64,000 nt of DNA. It comes from Parcubacteria bacterium C7867-008 (GTDB lineage Bacteria; Patescibacteria; Paceibacteria; UBA9973; UBA2103). Both the position numbers and the translations under genes were made by a program. Every line of letters begins with the position of its first letter. The first letter of the stretch is position 1. This document shows positions 33,635-42,734 of this stretch, one piece after another. The stretch covers positions 62,001 to 126,000 of the forward strand of contig LFCR01000002.1 in the NCBI GenBank assembly GCA_001189215.1, read 5' to 3'. The notes under the pieces are model-generated. The model saw only the letters and a list, made by a program, of their open reading frames with translations. It searched no databases and was not told where the DNA came from.

Positions 33635-34060
33635 ATGGAGTATCAGGTTCCTCAGTTTATTGAAGTCGAAGATAAGATATTTGGTCCTTTCACTCTTCGA
33701 CAATTCATCTTCGTTGCAGGCGGAGTAGGGTTAAGTGCTGCAATTCTTGTATATGTTCCCCTTATCTTTGCTCTCATACTTGTACTTCCTATTGCAGGGA
33801 TCACCGGGGCACTCGCATTCTACAAAGTAAATAACAAGTCCTTCTTGGATATCATGGAGGCAGGATTCAACTACTACACTAAGGAGCGTCTTTATCTTTG
33901 GAAGAAAGTTGAGAAGAAGTCTGAAACTCCTGCAATTGTGCAAGTTGCTGCGCCCACACAAGTGGATAGACAAAAGTTAGGTGTTTCAAGTGATCGTTTG
34001 AAAGAACTTGCGTGGTCTCTAGATATCAAGGATCACAATAAGACACCTGATACCTACTAA
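33635..34060 (+). CDS. PrgI-family membrane protein
   Basis: The 141-residue protein has the PrgI layout: MEYQVPQFIEVEDKIFGPFTLRQF, two adjacent membrane helices (about 25-45 and 48-66), then YKVNNKSF and a cytoplasmic tail. PrgI/TcpE proteins are inner-membrane subunits of Gram-positive-type conjugation systems and precede VirB4 genes, as here. TATACT lies about 8 bases upstream of the ATG. Confidence 0.85.
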   Translation: MEYQVPQFIEVEDKIFGPFTLRQFIFVAGGVGLSAAILVYVPLIFALILVLPIAGITGALAFYKVNNKSFLDIMEAGFNYYTKERLYLWKKVEKKSETPAIVQVAAPTQVDRQKLGVSSDRLKELAWSLDIKDHNKTPDTY

Positions 34061-34075
34061 CGTTATAGTTACTGT

Positions 34076-34708
34076 ATGCCTGCATCTAAACCAGCTCAAG
34101 ATTTTGTACCTGTATCAGAAGTACGCAGTGGTGTAGTCATCCTGAAAGAGGGGGGCTATCGTGGCATCTTGATGTGTTCTTCTCTTAACTTCGCACTTAA
34201 GTCAGAGGACGAGCAGCGCGCAATAATTGGTGGGTTCCAGAACTTCCTTAACACGCTCGATTTCACCGTGCAGATTGTGGTGCATTCCCGTAAAACTGAC
34301 ATTCGTCCGTATCTTAATCTCCTAGGTGAACGTCTTCAGCACCAATCGAGTGAACTCATGCGCACTCAACTACGTGAATACATAAACTTTATTCGAACCT
34401 TTATTGAAGGTTCAGAAATCATGACAAAGACCTTCTATGTGGTGGTTCCGTATTCTGTAAGCAGTGCAGCCGTTTCTGTTAAGGGAGCATTTGCAGGAAT
34501 AGGGAAGACGCCAAGTGCAGAACCCGTTGCTGATCAGGGCTTCGAGGAGGGTCGAGTGCAGCTTGAACAACGTATGGCACTCGTGGCTGGCGGTCTTGGC
34601 AGTTCAGGTCTACGCGCAATTCCACTTGGTACAGAAGAGATCATCGAACTTCTATACCGTTCATTCAATCTAGGCGAGATGGATAATCCAATCTCATTCA
34701 CCGCATAA
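34076..34708 (+). CDS. VirB4 N-terminal-domain-like (TraC-like) protein
   Basis: The 210-residue protein resembles the N-terminal domain of VirB4/TraC ATPases (FVPVSEVRSGVVILKEGGYRGIL, FQNFLNTLDFTVQIVVHSRKTD), but lacks the ATPase part. That part is encoded 3 bases downstream, so the usual VirB4 seems split between two genes. Such separation is, as far as I recall, common in CPR clusters. It likely docks the ATPase at the membrane complex. Confidence 0.75.
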   Translation: MPASKPAQDFVPVSEVRSGVVILKEGGYRGILMCSSLNFALKSEDEQRAIIGGFQNFLNTLDFTVQIVVHSRKTDIRPYLNLLGERLQHQSSELMRTQLREYINFIRTFIEGSEIMTKTFYVVVPYSVSSAAVSVKGAFAGIGKTPSAEPVADQGFEEGRVQLEQRMALVAGGLGSSGLRAIPLGTEEIIELLYRSFNLGEMDNPISFTA

Positions 34709-34711
34709 TCT

Positions 34712-36526
34712 ATGGCACTACTTGATTTCTTCAACAACAACAAGAAAGATGAGGCACCGGCAATGGCGCCAGTGTTGCCTAAGGATATTTATGCACAGGG
34801 CACACTCGATCTTGCAGACACGATCGCACCCGCAGCACTTAAGGTTGGCTCACGCGAGCTTGAGCTTGGAGAAAAGGTGGCACGATCGTTCTATACCATT
34901 TCATATCCACGCTTCCTTACGGACAGCTGGTTCACCCCCATAATCAATCTCGATAAGGTGTTTGATGTTTCTATATTCGTTAGCCCTATTGATACCGCAG
35001 ATGCGCTCCATAACTTCCAGAGGAAGGTAGCTGAAGTGCAGAGCCAGATTTCAGAAAGGGAAGCAAAGGGTCTTGTGCGTGATCCAATGCTTGATACGGC
35101 ATACCAAGACCTTGAAAACCTCCGAGACAACCTACAACAAGCCCAGGAACATCTGTTTGAGGTTGGTTTGTACATAACCATGTACGCTTCAAGTAAGGAG
35201 GAGCTTGATAAGGTTGAAGGAGATCTTCGCGGCATTCTTGATTCAAAACTCGTATACACCAAGCCTGCGCTCTTCCAGCAGGAGCAAGGGTTCCGTACCA
35301 CGCTACCACTTGCCTTAGACCAGTTGAACGTAACAAACAAGCTCAACTCTGCACCGCTTTCTTCTATCTTCCCATTCGTCTCTTTTGATCTCTCAAGCGA
35401 TCGAGGAATCCTGTACGGTATAAACCGCCACAACTCATCACTTATTCTTTTCGATCGTTTCTCACTTGAGAACTACAACTCGGTTGTGTTCGCAAAGTCT
35501 GGCTCTGGAAAGTCCTATGCCGTGAAGCTTGAGATTCTCCGTTCACTCATGTTTGAAACAGACGTTATCGTTATTGATCCTGAGCGTGAATACGACAACC
35601 TCGCACAGGCTACCGGTGGTAGGGTATTCAATATTTCTCTTTCAAGCGAGAACCATATCAACCCATTTGATCTTCCGCCGGTTAAGGAGGATGAAAACCC
35701 TTCAGATATTCTTCGCAGCACAATCATCAATTTGGTTGGGCTCTTCCGCATCATGCTTGGTGGTCTCAGTCCTGAAGAAGATGCAATTATCGATCGTGCT
35801 ATCTCTGAAACCTATGCGCTCAAAGATATTAGTGGGGATGCAGATTTCACCGGTGTAGAGCCACCACTACTTTCAGACTTTGAGAACGTACTTTCTGGTA
35901 TGGAGGGTTCAACATCACTCGTACAGCGCCTCTCTAAGTACACCCGCGGCACGTGGTCTGGATTCCTCAATCAACCAACGAACGTTGATATCAAGAATCA
36001 GTTTGTGGTGTTTTCGGTGCGAGACATGGAAGATGAGCTTAAACCAGTGGCGATGTATATCGTTACGCACTTCATCTGGAATGCCGTACGCCACGAACTT
36101 AAGAAACGCCTTCTTATCATTGATGAGGCATGGTGGATGATGAAGTCTGAAGATACCGCATCATTCCTCTTCAGTATTGCGAAACGCGGACGTAAATACT
36201 TCCTTGGTCTCTCAACTATCACCCAGGACGTTGAGGACTTCCTTCGCAGTCCATACGGTAAGCCAATTCTTACCAACTCCTCTATGCAGCTTCTGCTCAA
36301 ACAATCTCCAACAACGGTAGATGTACTACAGCAAACATTTAATCTGACAGATGAGGAGAAATTCCTTCTGCTTGAGTCTGGAGTGGGTGAGGGTCTCTTC
36401 TTTGCCGGCCTTAAGCACGCAGCAATTAAAGTTGTTGCTTCCTATACAGAAGACCAGATCATAACCTCAGACCCGTCCCAGCTACTTCAGATACAGCGTG
36501 AAAAATCACGGCAGGAGTCTGCCTAA
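34712..36526 (+). CDS. VirB4-family type IV secretion ATPase
   Basis: The 604-residue protein has Walker A AKSGSGKSYAVKLEIL, a Walker B near RLLIIDEAWWMM, and the VirB4 C-terminal motifs (KRGRKYFLGLSTITQDVEDFL, SSMQLLLKQSP). VirB4 energises pilus assembly and substrate transfer in type IV secretion. No VirD4 coupling protein or VirB11 is encoded in this cluster. It is 3 bases after the TraC-like gene. Confidence 0.92.
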   Translation: MALLDFFNNNKKDEAPAMAPVLPKDIYAQGTLDLADTIAPAALKVGSRELELGEKVARSFYTISYPRFLTDSWFTPIINLDKVFDVSIFVSPIDTADALHNFQRKVAEVQSQISEREAKGLVRDPMLDTAYQDLENLRDNLQQAQEHLFEVGLYITMYASSKEELDKVEGDLRGILDSKLVYTKPALFQQEQGFRTTLPLALDQLNVTNKLNSAPLSSIFPFVSFDLSSDRGILYGINRHNSSLILFDRFSLENYNSVVFAKSGSGKSYAVKLEILRSLMFETDVIVIDPEREYDNLAQATGGRVFNISLSSENHINPFDLPPVKEDENPSDILRSTIINLVGLFRIMLGGLSPEEDAIIDRAISETYALKDISGDADFTGVEPPLLSDFENVLSGMEGSTSLVQRLSKYTRGTWSGFLNQPTNVDIKNQFVVFSVRDMEDELKPVAMYIVTHFIWNAVRHELKKRLLIIDEAWWMMKSEDTASFLFSIAKRGRKYFLGLSTITQDVEDFLRSPYGKPILTNSSMQLLLKQSPTTVDVLQQTFNLTDEEKFLLLESGVGEGLFFAGLKHAAIKVVASYTEDQIITSDPSQLLQIQREKSRQESA

Positions 36527-36532
36527 TCCGAT

Positions 36533-36916
36533 ATGGCAGCACAGCCTATCGACAACACGGAACAGCATTTGATGATTGGCGCTTCATTCCTTGCAGATAC
36601 CATTGGTCTTATCCCTGTAATTGGTAACTTTGTTTGGTTTGCCGCGTACGTTTCATTAACACTCTATTTTCTAATAAAGCTCGGGCCAAGCTATCTCGGG
36701 GGGAAGAATTCGGATCAAAAGATGGCCAAAGCCCTTATAACAGGGATTATTGGCGCCATACCAGTAATAGGGAACATTGCTCCAGATCTCCTCATTCTGA
36801 CCGTTACTACATTTCGTATGCACAATAAGGAGGTGGCGGAAGAGGAGCACAAAATGCAGGCAGCAACACAAGCAGCTAATGATAATGTTCGACGGAACCT
36901 ATCCCGAGCTGCTTAG
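36533..36916 (+). CDS. Small polytopic membrane protein, possibly DUF4112-like
   Basis: The 127-residue protein has two GxIPVIGN-type motifs (LIPVIGNFVWF and GAIPVIGNIAPDLL) in hydrophobic hairpins and a charged C-terminal helix. The motif pattern recalls DUF4112, a family without known function. It starts 6 bases after the VirB4 stop, so it belongs to the same operon. Confidence 0.6.
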   Translation: MAAQPIDNTEQHLMIGASFLADTIGLIPVIGNFVWFAAYVSLTLYFLIKLGPSYLGGKNSDQKMAKALITGIIGAIPVIGNIAPDLLILTVTTFRMHNKEVAEEEHKMQAATQAANDNVRRNLSRAA

Positions 36917-36953
36917 CTTCGTACTGGTATAGACGCGTTATACTGTACCTATC

Positions 36954-37940
36954 ATGAAAGCAGGTTTCGTAGTACTGGCAGCACTTCTTATTGGTCTAAG
37001 CGGCACACCTGTACACGCACAGACTGCTGAAATTGGTCAGGACCCTTTGATGGTTTCTATAAGTCCTGATTTCCCACGTCCATACGAAGCAGTTACGATA
37101 AGTCCTCAAAGTAACCTTATAGATCTAAGTGCCAGCACGGTCAGTGTATCTGTGAACGGAGTACTGATTGAAAAGGGGAGCGGTACCGCACCCGTACAAA
37201 TACAAGCTGGTGCCGCTGGTGTCAGGACTGTTGTTACGGTAACTGCCGTGAATAATGGCCAGACATATACGAAAGAAATAACCATTCGCCCTGCAGATGT
37301 GGCACTTATTGTCGAGCCTGTATCGGTAAACCATCCATTCTATCGAGGAGCATCTCTTGTTTCTTCTGAAGGACTGCTTCGTTTAGTTGCACTTCCAGAT
37401 CTCCGCACCACATCTGGGGCACCAATTCCCGCATCGAGCCTTGTATATACCTGGCGCAACGGTAGTCAGGTCCTTCAGGATAATTCGGGTATCGGCAAGT
37501 CTGTCCTTACCGCAACTGCGCCGGTACGCTATCGAGATACCACTATTCGTGTAACTGTTGCTACACAAGACAGTAGTATCGTTGCTGAGGCAACGGCATT
37601 CATCTCTCCAACCGTTCCTGTTATTCGTATCTACCAAAACGACCCCCTACTTGGTCCACTCTTTAATTACGCACTGCCTGCAAAAATAACTATGACTAGT
37701 GAGGAACAGACATTCCGTGCTGTTCCATATTACTTCTCCGGCATCCCACTCATGAACTGGACGGTTAACGGTAACCAGAGTCAATCAGGTAAGGATATTA
37801 CGGTGCGTTCAAGTGGTTCAGGGACCGGAACAGCACTTGTTGGTTTCAATGCAAAACAGACTGCGTCAGGGGTGATTGCTAACAGCTCTCTCAACATTAA
37901 CTTCGGTGAGAAGAAGTCCCTTGGTATATTTGGCCTATAG
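36954..37940 (+). CDS. Secreted protein with Ig-like beta domains
   Basis: The 328-residue protein has a signal peptide (cleavage near VHAQT, residue 24) and a beta-rich body in which stretches such as VSVSVNGVLIEKGSG and YTWRNGSQVLQDNSGIG look like Ig/PKD-type sandwiches. It is probably displayed on or near the secretion complex. TATACT precedes the ATG by about 10 bases, so an internal promoter is possible. Confidence 0.65.
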   Translation: MKAGFVVLAALLIGLSGTPVHAQTAEIGQDPLMVSISPDFPRPYEAVTISPQSNLIDLSASTVSVSVNGVLIEKGSGTAPVQIQAGAAGVRTVVTVTAVNNGQTYTKEITIRPADVALIVEPVSVNHPFYRGASLVSSEGLLRLVALPDLRTTSGAPIPASSLVYTWRNGSQVLQDNSGIGKSVLTATAPVRYRDTTIRVTVATQDSSIVAEATAFISPTVPVIRIYQNDPLLGPLFNYALPAKITMTSEEQTFRAVPYYFSGIPLMNWTVNGNQSQSGKDITVRSSGSGTGTALVGFNAKQTASGVIANSSLNINFGEKKSLGIFGL

Positions 37941-37942
37941 CT

Positions 37943-38569
37943 ATGAAACGCACCACTCTAATTTCAGCATCTTACTTCCTCCTTAGTGCGGTACTTATTT
38001 CAGTACCATCTCTCGTATTCGCGGATGACTCCTTCGTTCCTCTCACGAGTCTTCCTGGTATTCAAGATGTTGTTGGATCGCCAACACTACCCGCATTCAT
38101 AAATAATATTTATAAGTTCCTTATTGGGGGAGCGGCAATCTTGGCAGTGATTGAGATCAGTCGTGCAGGGTTCTCAATCATGAATAGCAGTGACAGTATC
38201 TCTGCAAACAAGAAGGCTAAGGCACGTATATCTAATGCAATTATCGGACTCGTTCTCGTTCTTTCTCCATACATTGTGTTTAGCATTATCAATCCAAAGA
38301 TTCTTGATATTAGTCTTGATTTCAGTCAGCTGAAGTCTGGTGCAACAGATGGAGGGGGTGGGGGTGCAGGGGGAAGTTCCGCATCATCTACGACTCCTGT
38401 TGCTGGTTGTGAGGCATATCCAACTCCAAGTGCTATTGGCGCTGAACAAAGCTGCAACACGGGAGCGGGGTATAAGCAGATAGATGCTAAGTGTTGCAGG
38501 GGGAGTGCAGCAGGAGCAAAATGCTGCGCTATTCCAAAGGGCACTGCTTCCACAACTCCTAAAATTTAG
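37943..38569 (+). CDS. VirB2/TrbC-like pilin-type protein
   Basis: The 208-residue protein has a signal peptide (VFADD), then two hydrophobic helices separated by a short polar loop (FLIGGAAILAVIEISRAGF and IIGLVLVLSPYIVFSII), the hairpin form of VirB2-type pilins. A Gly-rich linker and a Cys-rich tail with six Cys follow (CCRGS, KCCAI), which is not seen in standard pilins. It begins 2 bases after the Ig-like gene. Confidence 0.65.
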   Translation: MKRTTLISASYFLLSAVLISVPSLVFADDSFVPLTSLPGIQDVVGSPTLPAFINNIYKFLIGGAAILAVIEISRAGFSIMNSSDSISANKKAKARISNAIIGLVLVLSPYIVFSIINPKILDISLDFSQLKSGATDGGGGGAGGSSASSTTPVAGCEAYPTPSAIGAEQSCNTGAGYKQIDAKCCRGSAAGAKCCAIPKGTASTTPKI

Positions 38570-38578
38570 TACCAAATT

Positions 38579-39799
38579 ATGACTCGACGCATTCTCATCA
38601 TCGCCGCAGCAATCATAGTCATACTTGGTATTGCAGTTGCAGTCTATTTCTTCTTTTTTGCTTCTAAACCAAGTGAACTAATAATTGACACAGATCCATT
38701 CGGCAACACAGGTGCTGGAAATATTGATGGTTCTGGCTCATTAATAGAAGGGCAGGGAGCAGGTACGGTAGTTGGTCCTAACTTTGTACGCATCACTGAA
38801 GGCCCCGTAGCACTTGGCGTAGCAGCCGTTGATGTAATGATTCCTGACGTTACGGGTGGTGTAAGCACCACGAGCAGTAGCACACCACTGGTTCCTGACG
38901 TGGCGGTACGGTTCATTGATCGCGCAAGTGGGAACATATACAGCTATGTGACGCATGCTCGTACCCTCACTCGTATTTCAAATAAGACACTGCCAGGTAT
39001 TCAAGAAGCATCATGGGTTCCTGATGGCTCACTCGTATATGCACGTTTCATCACCAGTGACTCAGAGTCTGGAGAACATATTGCCACCTATGCACTTCCA
39101 GAGAATGGAGAAGGGGGTTACTTTATCGAACAAGATCTTTCTCAAGCGACTGTTGTTGGTTCCACCGGCCTCTTTACGCTCGTTACGAGCACAGGTGGTA
39201 GTGTAGGCACTATTGCTAAAGCAGACAGTACTGGAGCGAAGACACTCTTCACGTCTCTTATTTCATCTCTCATCGTCTATCCTTCAACTGGTACGTACTT
39301 TGCACACACAAAGGCCTCAAGCCAGACCGATGGATACGGCTTCCAGATAACCAACGGTTCATTTAATCGTGTACTTGGTCCATTACGTGGCCTCTCACTC
39401 CTTCCAAGTCCTTCAGGAAAGTCTCTTCTTTATAATTATGTAAGTGGCGGAGTTACGTACCTCGCAGTTATCGATCTTGCGAATCGAAACGCAACAGCAC
39501 TTCCACTCGCTACTCTTAGTGAGAAGTGTGTGTGGGCAAGCGAGGTAACCGTATATTGTGGCGTTCCAACCACACTGAGTGGCTCAGCAATACCTGAAGA
39601 TTGGTACCAAGGTGCTACCACCTTCTCAGATCGTATCTGGCGTATTGATATGACCGCTCGTGTCGCTACTCTTGTGATTGATCCAACGCAAGTAGCGAAG
39701 ACCTCTATTGATGCCGTTGCTCTCACCACAGACCCTAAAGAAGATGTGCTTGTGTTCACCGACAAGAGGACGGGCTCGCTTTGGTTATACGATCTCTAG
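38579..39799 (+). CDS. Membrane-anchored beta-propeller-like protein
   Basis: The 406-residue protein has an N-terminal membrane helix (about 5-27) and a large extracellular part with repeated beta blades (RFIDRASGNIYSYVTHARTLTRIS, SWVPDGSLVYARF, FTDKRTGSLWLYDL), suggestive of a TolB/WD-like propeller. It closes the secretion cluster and ends 8 bases before a terminator. Confidence 0.6.
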   Translation: MTRRILIIAAAIIVILGIAVAVYFFFFASKPSELIIDTDPFGNTGAGNIDGSGSLIEGQGAGTVVGPNFVRITEGPVALGVAAVDVMIPDVTGGVSTTSSSTPLVPDVAVRFIDRASGNIYSYVTHARTLTRISNKTLPGIQEASWVPDGSLVYARFITSDSESGEHIATYALPENGEGGYFIEQDLSQATVVGSTGLFTLVTSTGGSVGTIAKADSTGAKTLFTSLISSLIVYPSTGTYFAHTKASSQTDGYGFQITNGSFNRVLGPLRGLSLLPSPSGKSLLYNYVSGGVTYLAVIDLANRNATALPLATLSEKCVWASEVTVYCGVPTTLSGSAIPEDWYQGATTFSDRIWRIDMTARVATLVIDPTQVAKTSIDAVALTTDPKEDVLVFTDKRTGSLWLYDL

Positions 39800-39807
39800 T
39801 AGGAGTT

Positions 39808-39838
39808 AAGAAAAAACCGCTCTAAGCGGTTTTTTCTT
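39808..39838. terminator. Bidirectional terminator between secretion cluster and yidC
   Basis: A 14-bp perfect stem (AAGAAAAAACCGCT and complement) with a CTA loop. The right arm contains the last codons of yidC. Confidence 0.9.
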
Positions 39839-40559
39839 CTTCAAGTACCACTTGGGGTAGTTTCCGTATAAGAAGTTCTTGAGCAAGAGTGAATAGGCTT
39901 GTGGTGATGAAATAGAGTGCAATTGCTCCAGAAGATACATATGCAATACCACCTATGAAGACCGGTAATAGATATCGCATCTGAATAGCCATAGTGCGAT
40001 TGAACTGTTCTGATGTGGTCGCGTTCTTTCCAACCTTTGGAATAGGCATAGCGTACTTAGCCTGAAGGAATTGAGTTCCTGCCGCAACAACGGCAAGTAT
40101 CACGTTGTGACTCGTGAGAGTAAAGAAGCCGAGGAACAAGAAGGAAACGGTTTCAGGAACGGCAACAAATGAGTAGAGCAGGGCAGTATCAACCCCAACG
40201 AGCTCACGCTGGAACACAAGATACAGTGCAATAACAACAGGAAGCTGGATAAGCAGCGCAAGAATACTCGAAAAAGGATTGATCTTGTACTTCTTATAGA
40301 GTGCAAACGTCTCTTTTGCCTGAGTTTCCTTATCATCCTTGTATTTCTCCTGTAGTTCCTTGAATTTAGGCTGTATAACCTGCATTGCTCGAGAAGTTCG
40401 TAGAGCAGAGACCGTAAGAGGGAGGATAGCGAGCTTAACAATGATCGTTACAATGATCACCGCCAGACCCAAATCACCGCCCGGGAGTACATCCACGAGC
40501 GCAATAAGGAGATTATAAATAGGAACAAATAAGTAGGTGTGGAATAGATTGCCGATCAT
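39822..40559 (-). CDS. yidC: Membrane protein insertase YidC/Oxa1
   Basis: The 245-residue short YidC (without the large periplasmic domain of Gram-negatives) inserts proteins into the cytoplasmic membrane. About five helices, the MQVIQPKFKELQEKYKDDKETQ coiled cytoplasmic loop and FSSILALLIQLPVVIALYLVF are characteristic. It overlaps rnpA by 4 bases in the conserved rpmH-rnpA-yidC order. Confidence 0.93.
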   Translation of the reverse strand: MIGNLFHTYLFVPIYNLLIALVDVLPGGDLGLAVIIVTIIVKLAILPLTVSALRTSRAMQVIQPKFKELQEKYKDDKETQAKETFALYKKYKINPFSSILALLIQLPVVIALYLVFQRELVGVDTALLYSFVAVPETVSFLFLGFFTLTSHNVILAVVAAGTQFLQAKYAMPIPKVGKNATTSEQFNRTMAIQMRYLLPVFIGGIAYVSSGAIALYFITTSLFTLAQELLIRKLPQVVLEEEKTA

Positions 40560-40894
40560 GTAGGTTCCATAGTACCGGAAGGGAAGGATTGTTGTAAGAG
40601 TGTAGTAAGTTCCACCTCCATTTCAGAGAAAGGGAGTTCGGCTGCCCCGGGTCGTGCATGAATGATTATTACCCTCCCAGACACACACCAAGGCTTGGTT
40701 ATGGCCTTAATACGGCGCTTAAGCTGATGCCGGTCCACTGATTTCTTGGCTACCTTCTTAGAAACCACCACCGCACCCCCTGAAATAGGGGCAGATTGTA
40801 TGTAGGCCATAGAAAAATACCGGCTAGCGGTACGTCGCAGGCCGGTATTCTGCTCAAAACCGGCCCTAGGGAGGCGGTTGGAGCGTGAAAGCAT
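40556..40894 (-). CDS. rnpA: Ribonuclease P protein component
   Basis: The 112-residue basic protein has the RNR-like motif region VAKKSVDRHQLKRRIKAI (normally ..RNxxKRxxRE) and the family's N-terminal FEQNTGLRRTASRYFSM-like start. It binds RNase P RNA and helps remove tRNA leaders. Its ATG overlaps the rpmH stop by one base (TAATG), and its end overlaps yidC. Confidence 0.9.
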   Translation of the reverse strand: MLSRSNRLPRAGFEQNTGLRRTASRYFSMAYIQSAPISGGAVVVSKKVAKKSVDRHQLKRRIKAITKPWCVSGRVIIIHARPGAAELPFSEMEVELTTLLQQSFPSGTMEPT

Positions 40895-41046
40895 TAGCGT
40901 ACTTTCTTAGAGACAGTAAGGCTGGCACGGCCCTTACGGCGACGTGCGAGGAGCACACGACGTCCGGTAGGGGTAGCTGAACGAGCACGGAAACCGTGGG
41001 TTCGTGCGCGCTTACGCTTCTTTGGCTGGTAGGTGCGCTTAGGCAT
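40894..41046 (-). CDS. rpmH: 50S ribosomal protein L34
   Basis: The 50-residue product reads MPKRTYQPKKRKRARTHGFR followed by ARSATPTGRRVLLARRRKGR and ends LTVSKKVR, an almost textbook L34. It overlaps rnpA by one base and is divergent from dnaA across a 97-base region with two DnaA boxes. Confidence 0.97.
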   Translation of the reverse strand: MPKRTYQPKKRKRARTHGFRARSATPTGRRVLLARRRKGRASLTVSKKVR

Positions 41047-41143
41047 AGGAAGTTATACACAGGATACTAACAGGTTGCGCTCTGGCGTGCAAGAAAAGCC
41101 CTATCTTTGTGGTTATCCACAGGCCTGTATACAATGAGCGTAC
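41047..41143. other. oriC candidate, left part (rpmH-dnaA intergenic)
   Basis: Two perfect DnaA boxes, TTATACACA (41053-41061) and TTATCCACA (41113-41121), lie between rpmH and dnaA, followed by the dnaA -10 box TACAAT about 8 bases before the ATG. This arrangement is the classical bacterial origin. Confidence 0.65.
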
Positions 41144-42493
41144 ATGAATCGCTCTGATCCACATGAACTTTGGGAATACATTCTGATGCAGGTCGAGTTA
41201 TCTATATCTGCAGCTAATTTCAACACCTGGTTCAAGTCGAGCAGCATCGTAAAGATAGAGGATGGCATTGTATACATTGGTGTTCAGAGCCCCTTCTTCA
41301 AAGACTGGTATCAAAAGCATTTTCACACCCTTCTTCTTAAGATAGTGCGTGATGTATCTATTGAGTTCCGTAATATTGAGTATCAAATCGTAAAAGATAT
41401 TGCTCGTAAACCAAAGGAACAGCGTAGTCGTCGTGAGCCAACACCTGAACTTCCTCTCAATGAGTTCTATATCAACAAGAGCGATAATCTAAACCCTCGA
41501 TATACGTTTGATACCTTCGTGGTGGGTTCATTTAATGAGTTAGCTCATACCGCTGCGATGGCAGCCATTGCGCGCCCTGGTATAACATACAACCCGCTCT
41601 TTATTTATGGTGATACCGGACGTGGAAAGACTCACCTTATTCAGTCTATTGGTAACCAGTACAAGAAACAGTATCCAAATCGTAAGGTGTTCTACCTAAC
41701 ATCTGAGAAGTTCGGTACTGACTATACCGATTCACTCCAGCAGGGAACCGCAAACCGTTTTAAGGAGAAGTATCGTCAGTATGATCTTCTGATCATGGAC
41801 GATGTGCAGTTCCTTTCTCGTAAGGAGAAGATGCAGGAAGAACTCTTCCATCTCTTCAACACGCTCTACGACAACAACAAGCAGATTGTATTCTCCTCAG
41901 ATCGTGCACCTATCGCTATTCCAGACATTGCAGACCGTCTTCGTGGACGCTTCGTATCTGGCATGACCGTTGATATTGGTGAACCAGACAACGAGTCTCG
42001 TATCGCTATCGTACGAAAGAAGGCTGCAATGAACGGTATTACGCTTTCTGATGAAGTGGCTGAATATATCGCTACTTCAGTAACAGGGTCTATTCGAGAA
42101 CTGGAGGGCGTACTCAATTCAGTGGTCTGCCATACACAAGTGAAAGGTATTCCACCAGACATTGCAGAGGTTCGTCAGTCTCTTCGTTCCTTCTCTCGCC
42201 CTTCTAAAACAGTATCGGTTAAGCATGTGGTCTCTAAGATTGCTGAGTTCTACGGTATTGAGGAGGAAAGTATCTATGAGAAGACTCGTAGAAGGGAAGT
42301 AGTACGTCCACGCCAGGTGATTATGTACATTCTTCGTGAAGACTTTAGTGTTTCATACCCAACTATTGGCTCTAAACTCGGTGGTAGAGACCACACCACC
42401 GTCATTCACTCCTGCGAAAAGGTTAAGAGAGAAGTCGCAGAAGATACTGAGCTCGCAAAAGAGATTCAGGATATTCGTACCTTGTTAGTCTAG
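41144..42493 (+). CDS. dnaA: Chromosomal replication initiator DnaA
   Basis: The 449-residue protein has domain I (about 1-85), a very short linker, the AAA+ domain with NPLFIYGDTGRGKTHL (Walker A), LLIMDDVQFL (Walker B) and LRGRFVSGM (arginine region), and the DNA-binding domain with the signature GGRDHTTVIHSCEKV. It opens the origin by binding DnaA boxes, which flank the gene on both sides. Confidence 0.98.
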   Translation: MNRSDPHELWEYILMQVELSISAANFNTWFKSSSIVKIEDGIVYIGVQSPFFKDWYQKHFHTLLLKIVRDVSIEFRNIEYQIVKDIARKPKEQRSRREPTPELPLNEFYINKSDNLNPRYTFDTFVVGSFNELAHTAAMAAIARPGITYNPLFIYGDTGRGKTHLIQSIGNQYKKQYPNRKVFYLTSEKFGTDYTDSLQQGTANRFKEKYRQYDLLIMDDVQFLSRKEKMQEELFHLFNTLYDNNKQIVFSSDRAPIAIPDIADRLRGRFVSGMTVDIGEPDNESRIAIVRKKAAMNGITLSDEVAEYIATSVTGSIRELEGVLNSVVCHTQVKGIPPDIAEVRQSLRSFSRPSKTVSVKHVVSKIAEFYGIEEESIYEKTRRREVVRPRQVIMYILREDFSVSYPTIGSKLGGRDHTTVIHSCEKVKREVAEDTELAKEIQDIRTLLV

Positions 42494-42734
42494 TTGTGAA
42501 TAAAGTCTGGGGATTTCCTGTGGAGATCCTGGAGATAGAGTAGGGAAGAACTATGTGGAGAAGTATCTGACAGACGTATAATTTTCCCCACCTACCAACC
42601 ACACTCCGCACTATCCCCAGTAGTTCTCCGCGCCTTTCACACAGCTTGAATGAAACCTGCGTAAGCGTTTGGGACCGTATATACTAGAGATATCGCTCTT
42701 TCCCCAGTGTCCACACCCCTAATAATAAAGAATC
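42494..42734. other. oriC candidate, right part (dnaA-dnaN intergenic)
   Basis: Directly after dnaA there is a perfect inverted DnaA box (TGTGAATAA, 42495-42503) and several near matches (TGTGGAGAT, TGTGGAGAA, GTGTCCACA). No gene is visible in the 241 bases. Confidence 0.6.

Noticed and set aside
34076..36526. VirB4 broken by a frameshift into two genes
   Set aside because: The two frames are separated by a stop, 3 bases and a new ATG, and each has a complete-looking domain. A natural split is more likely than an error.
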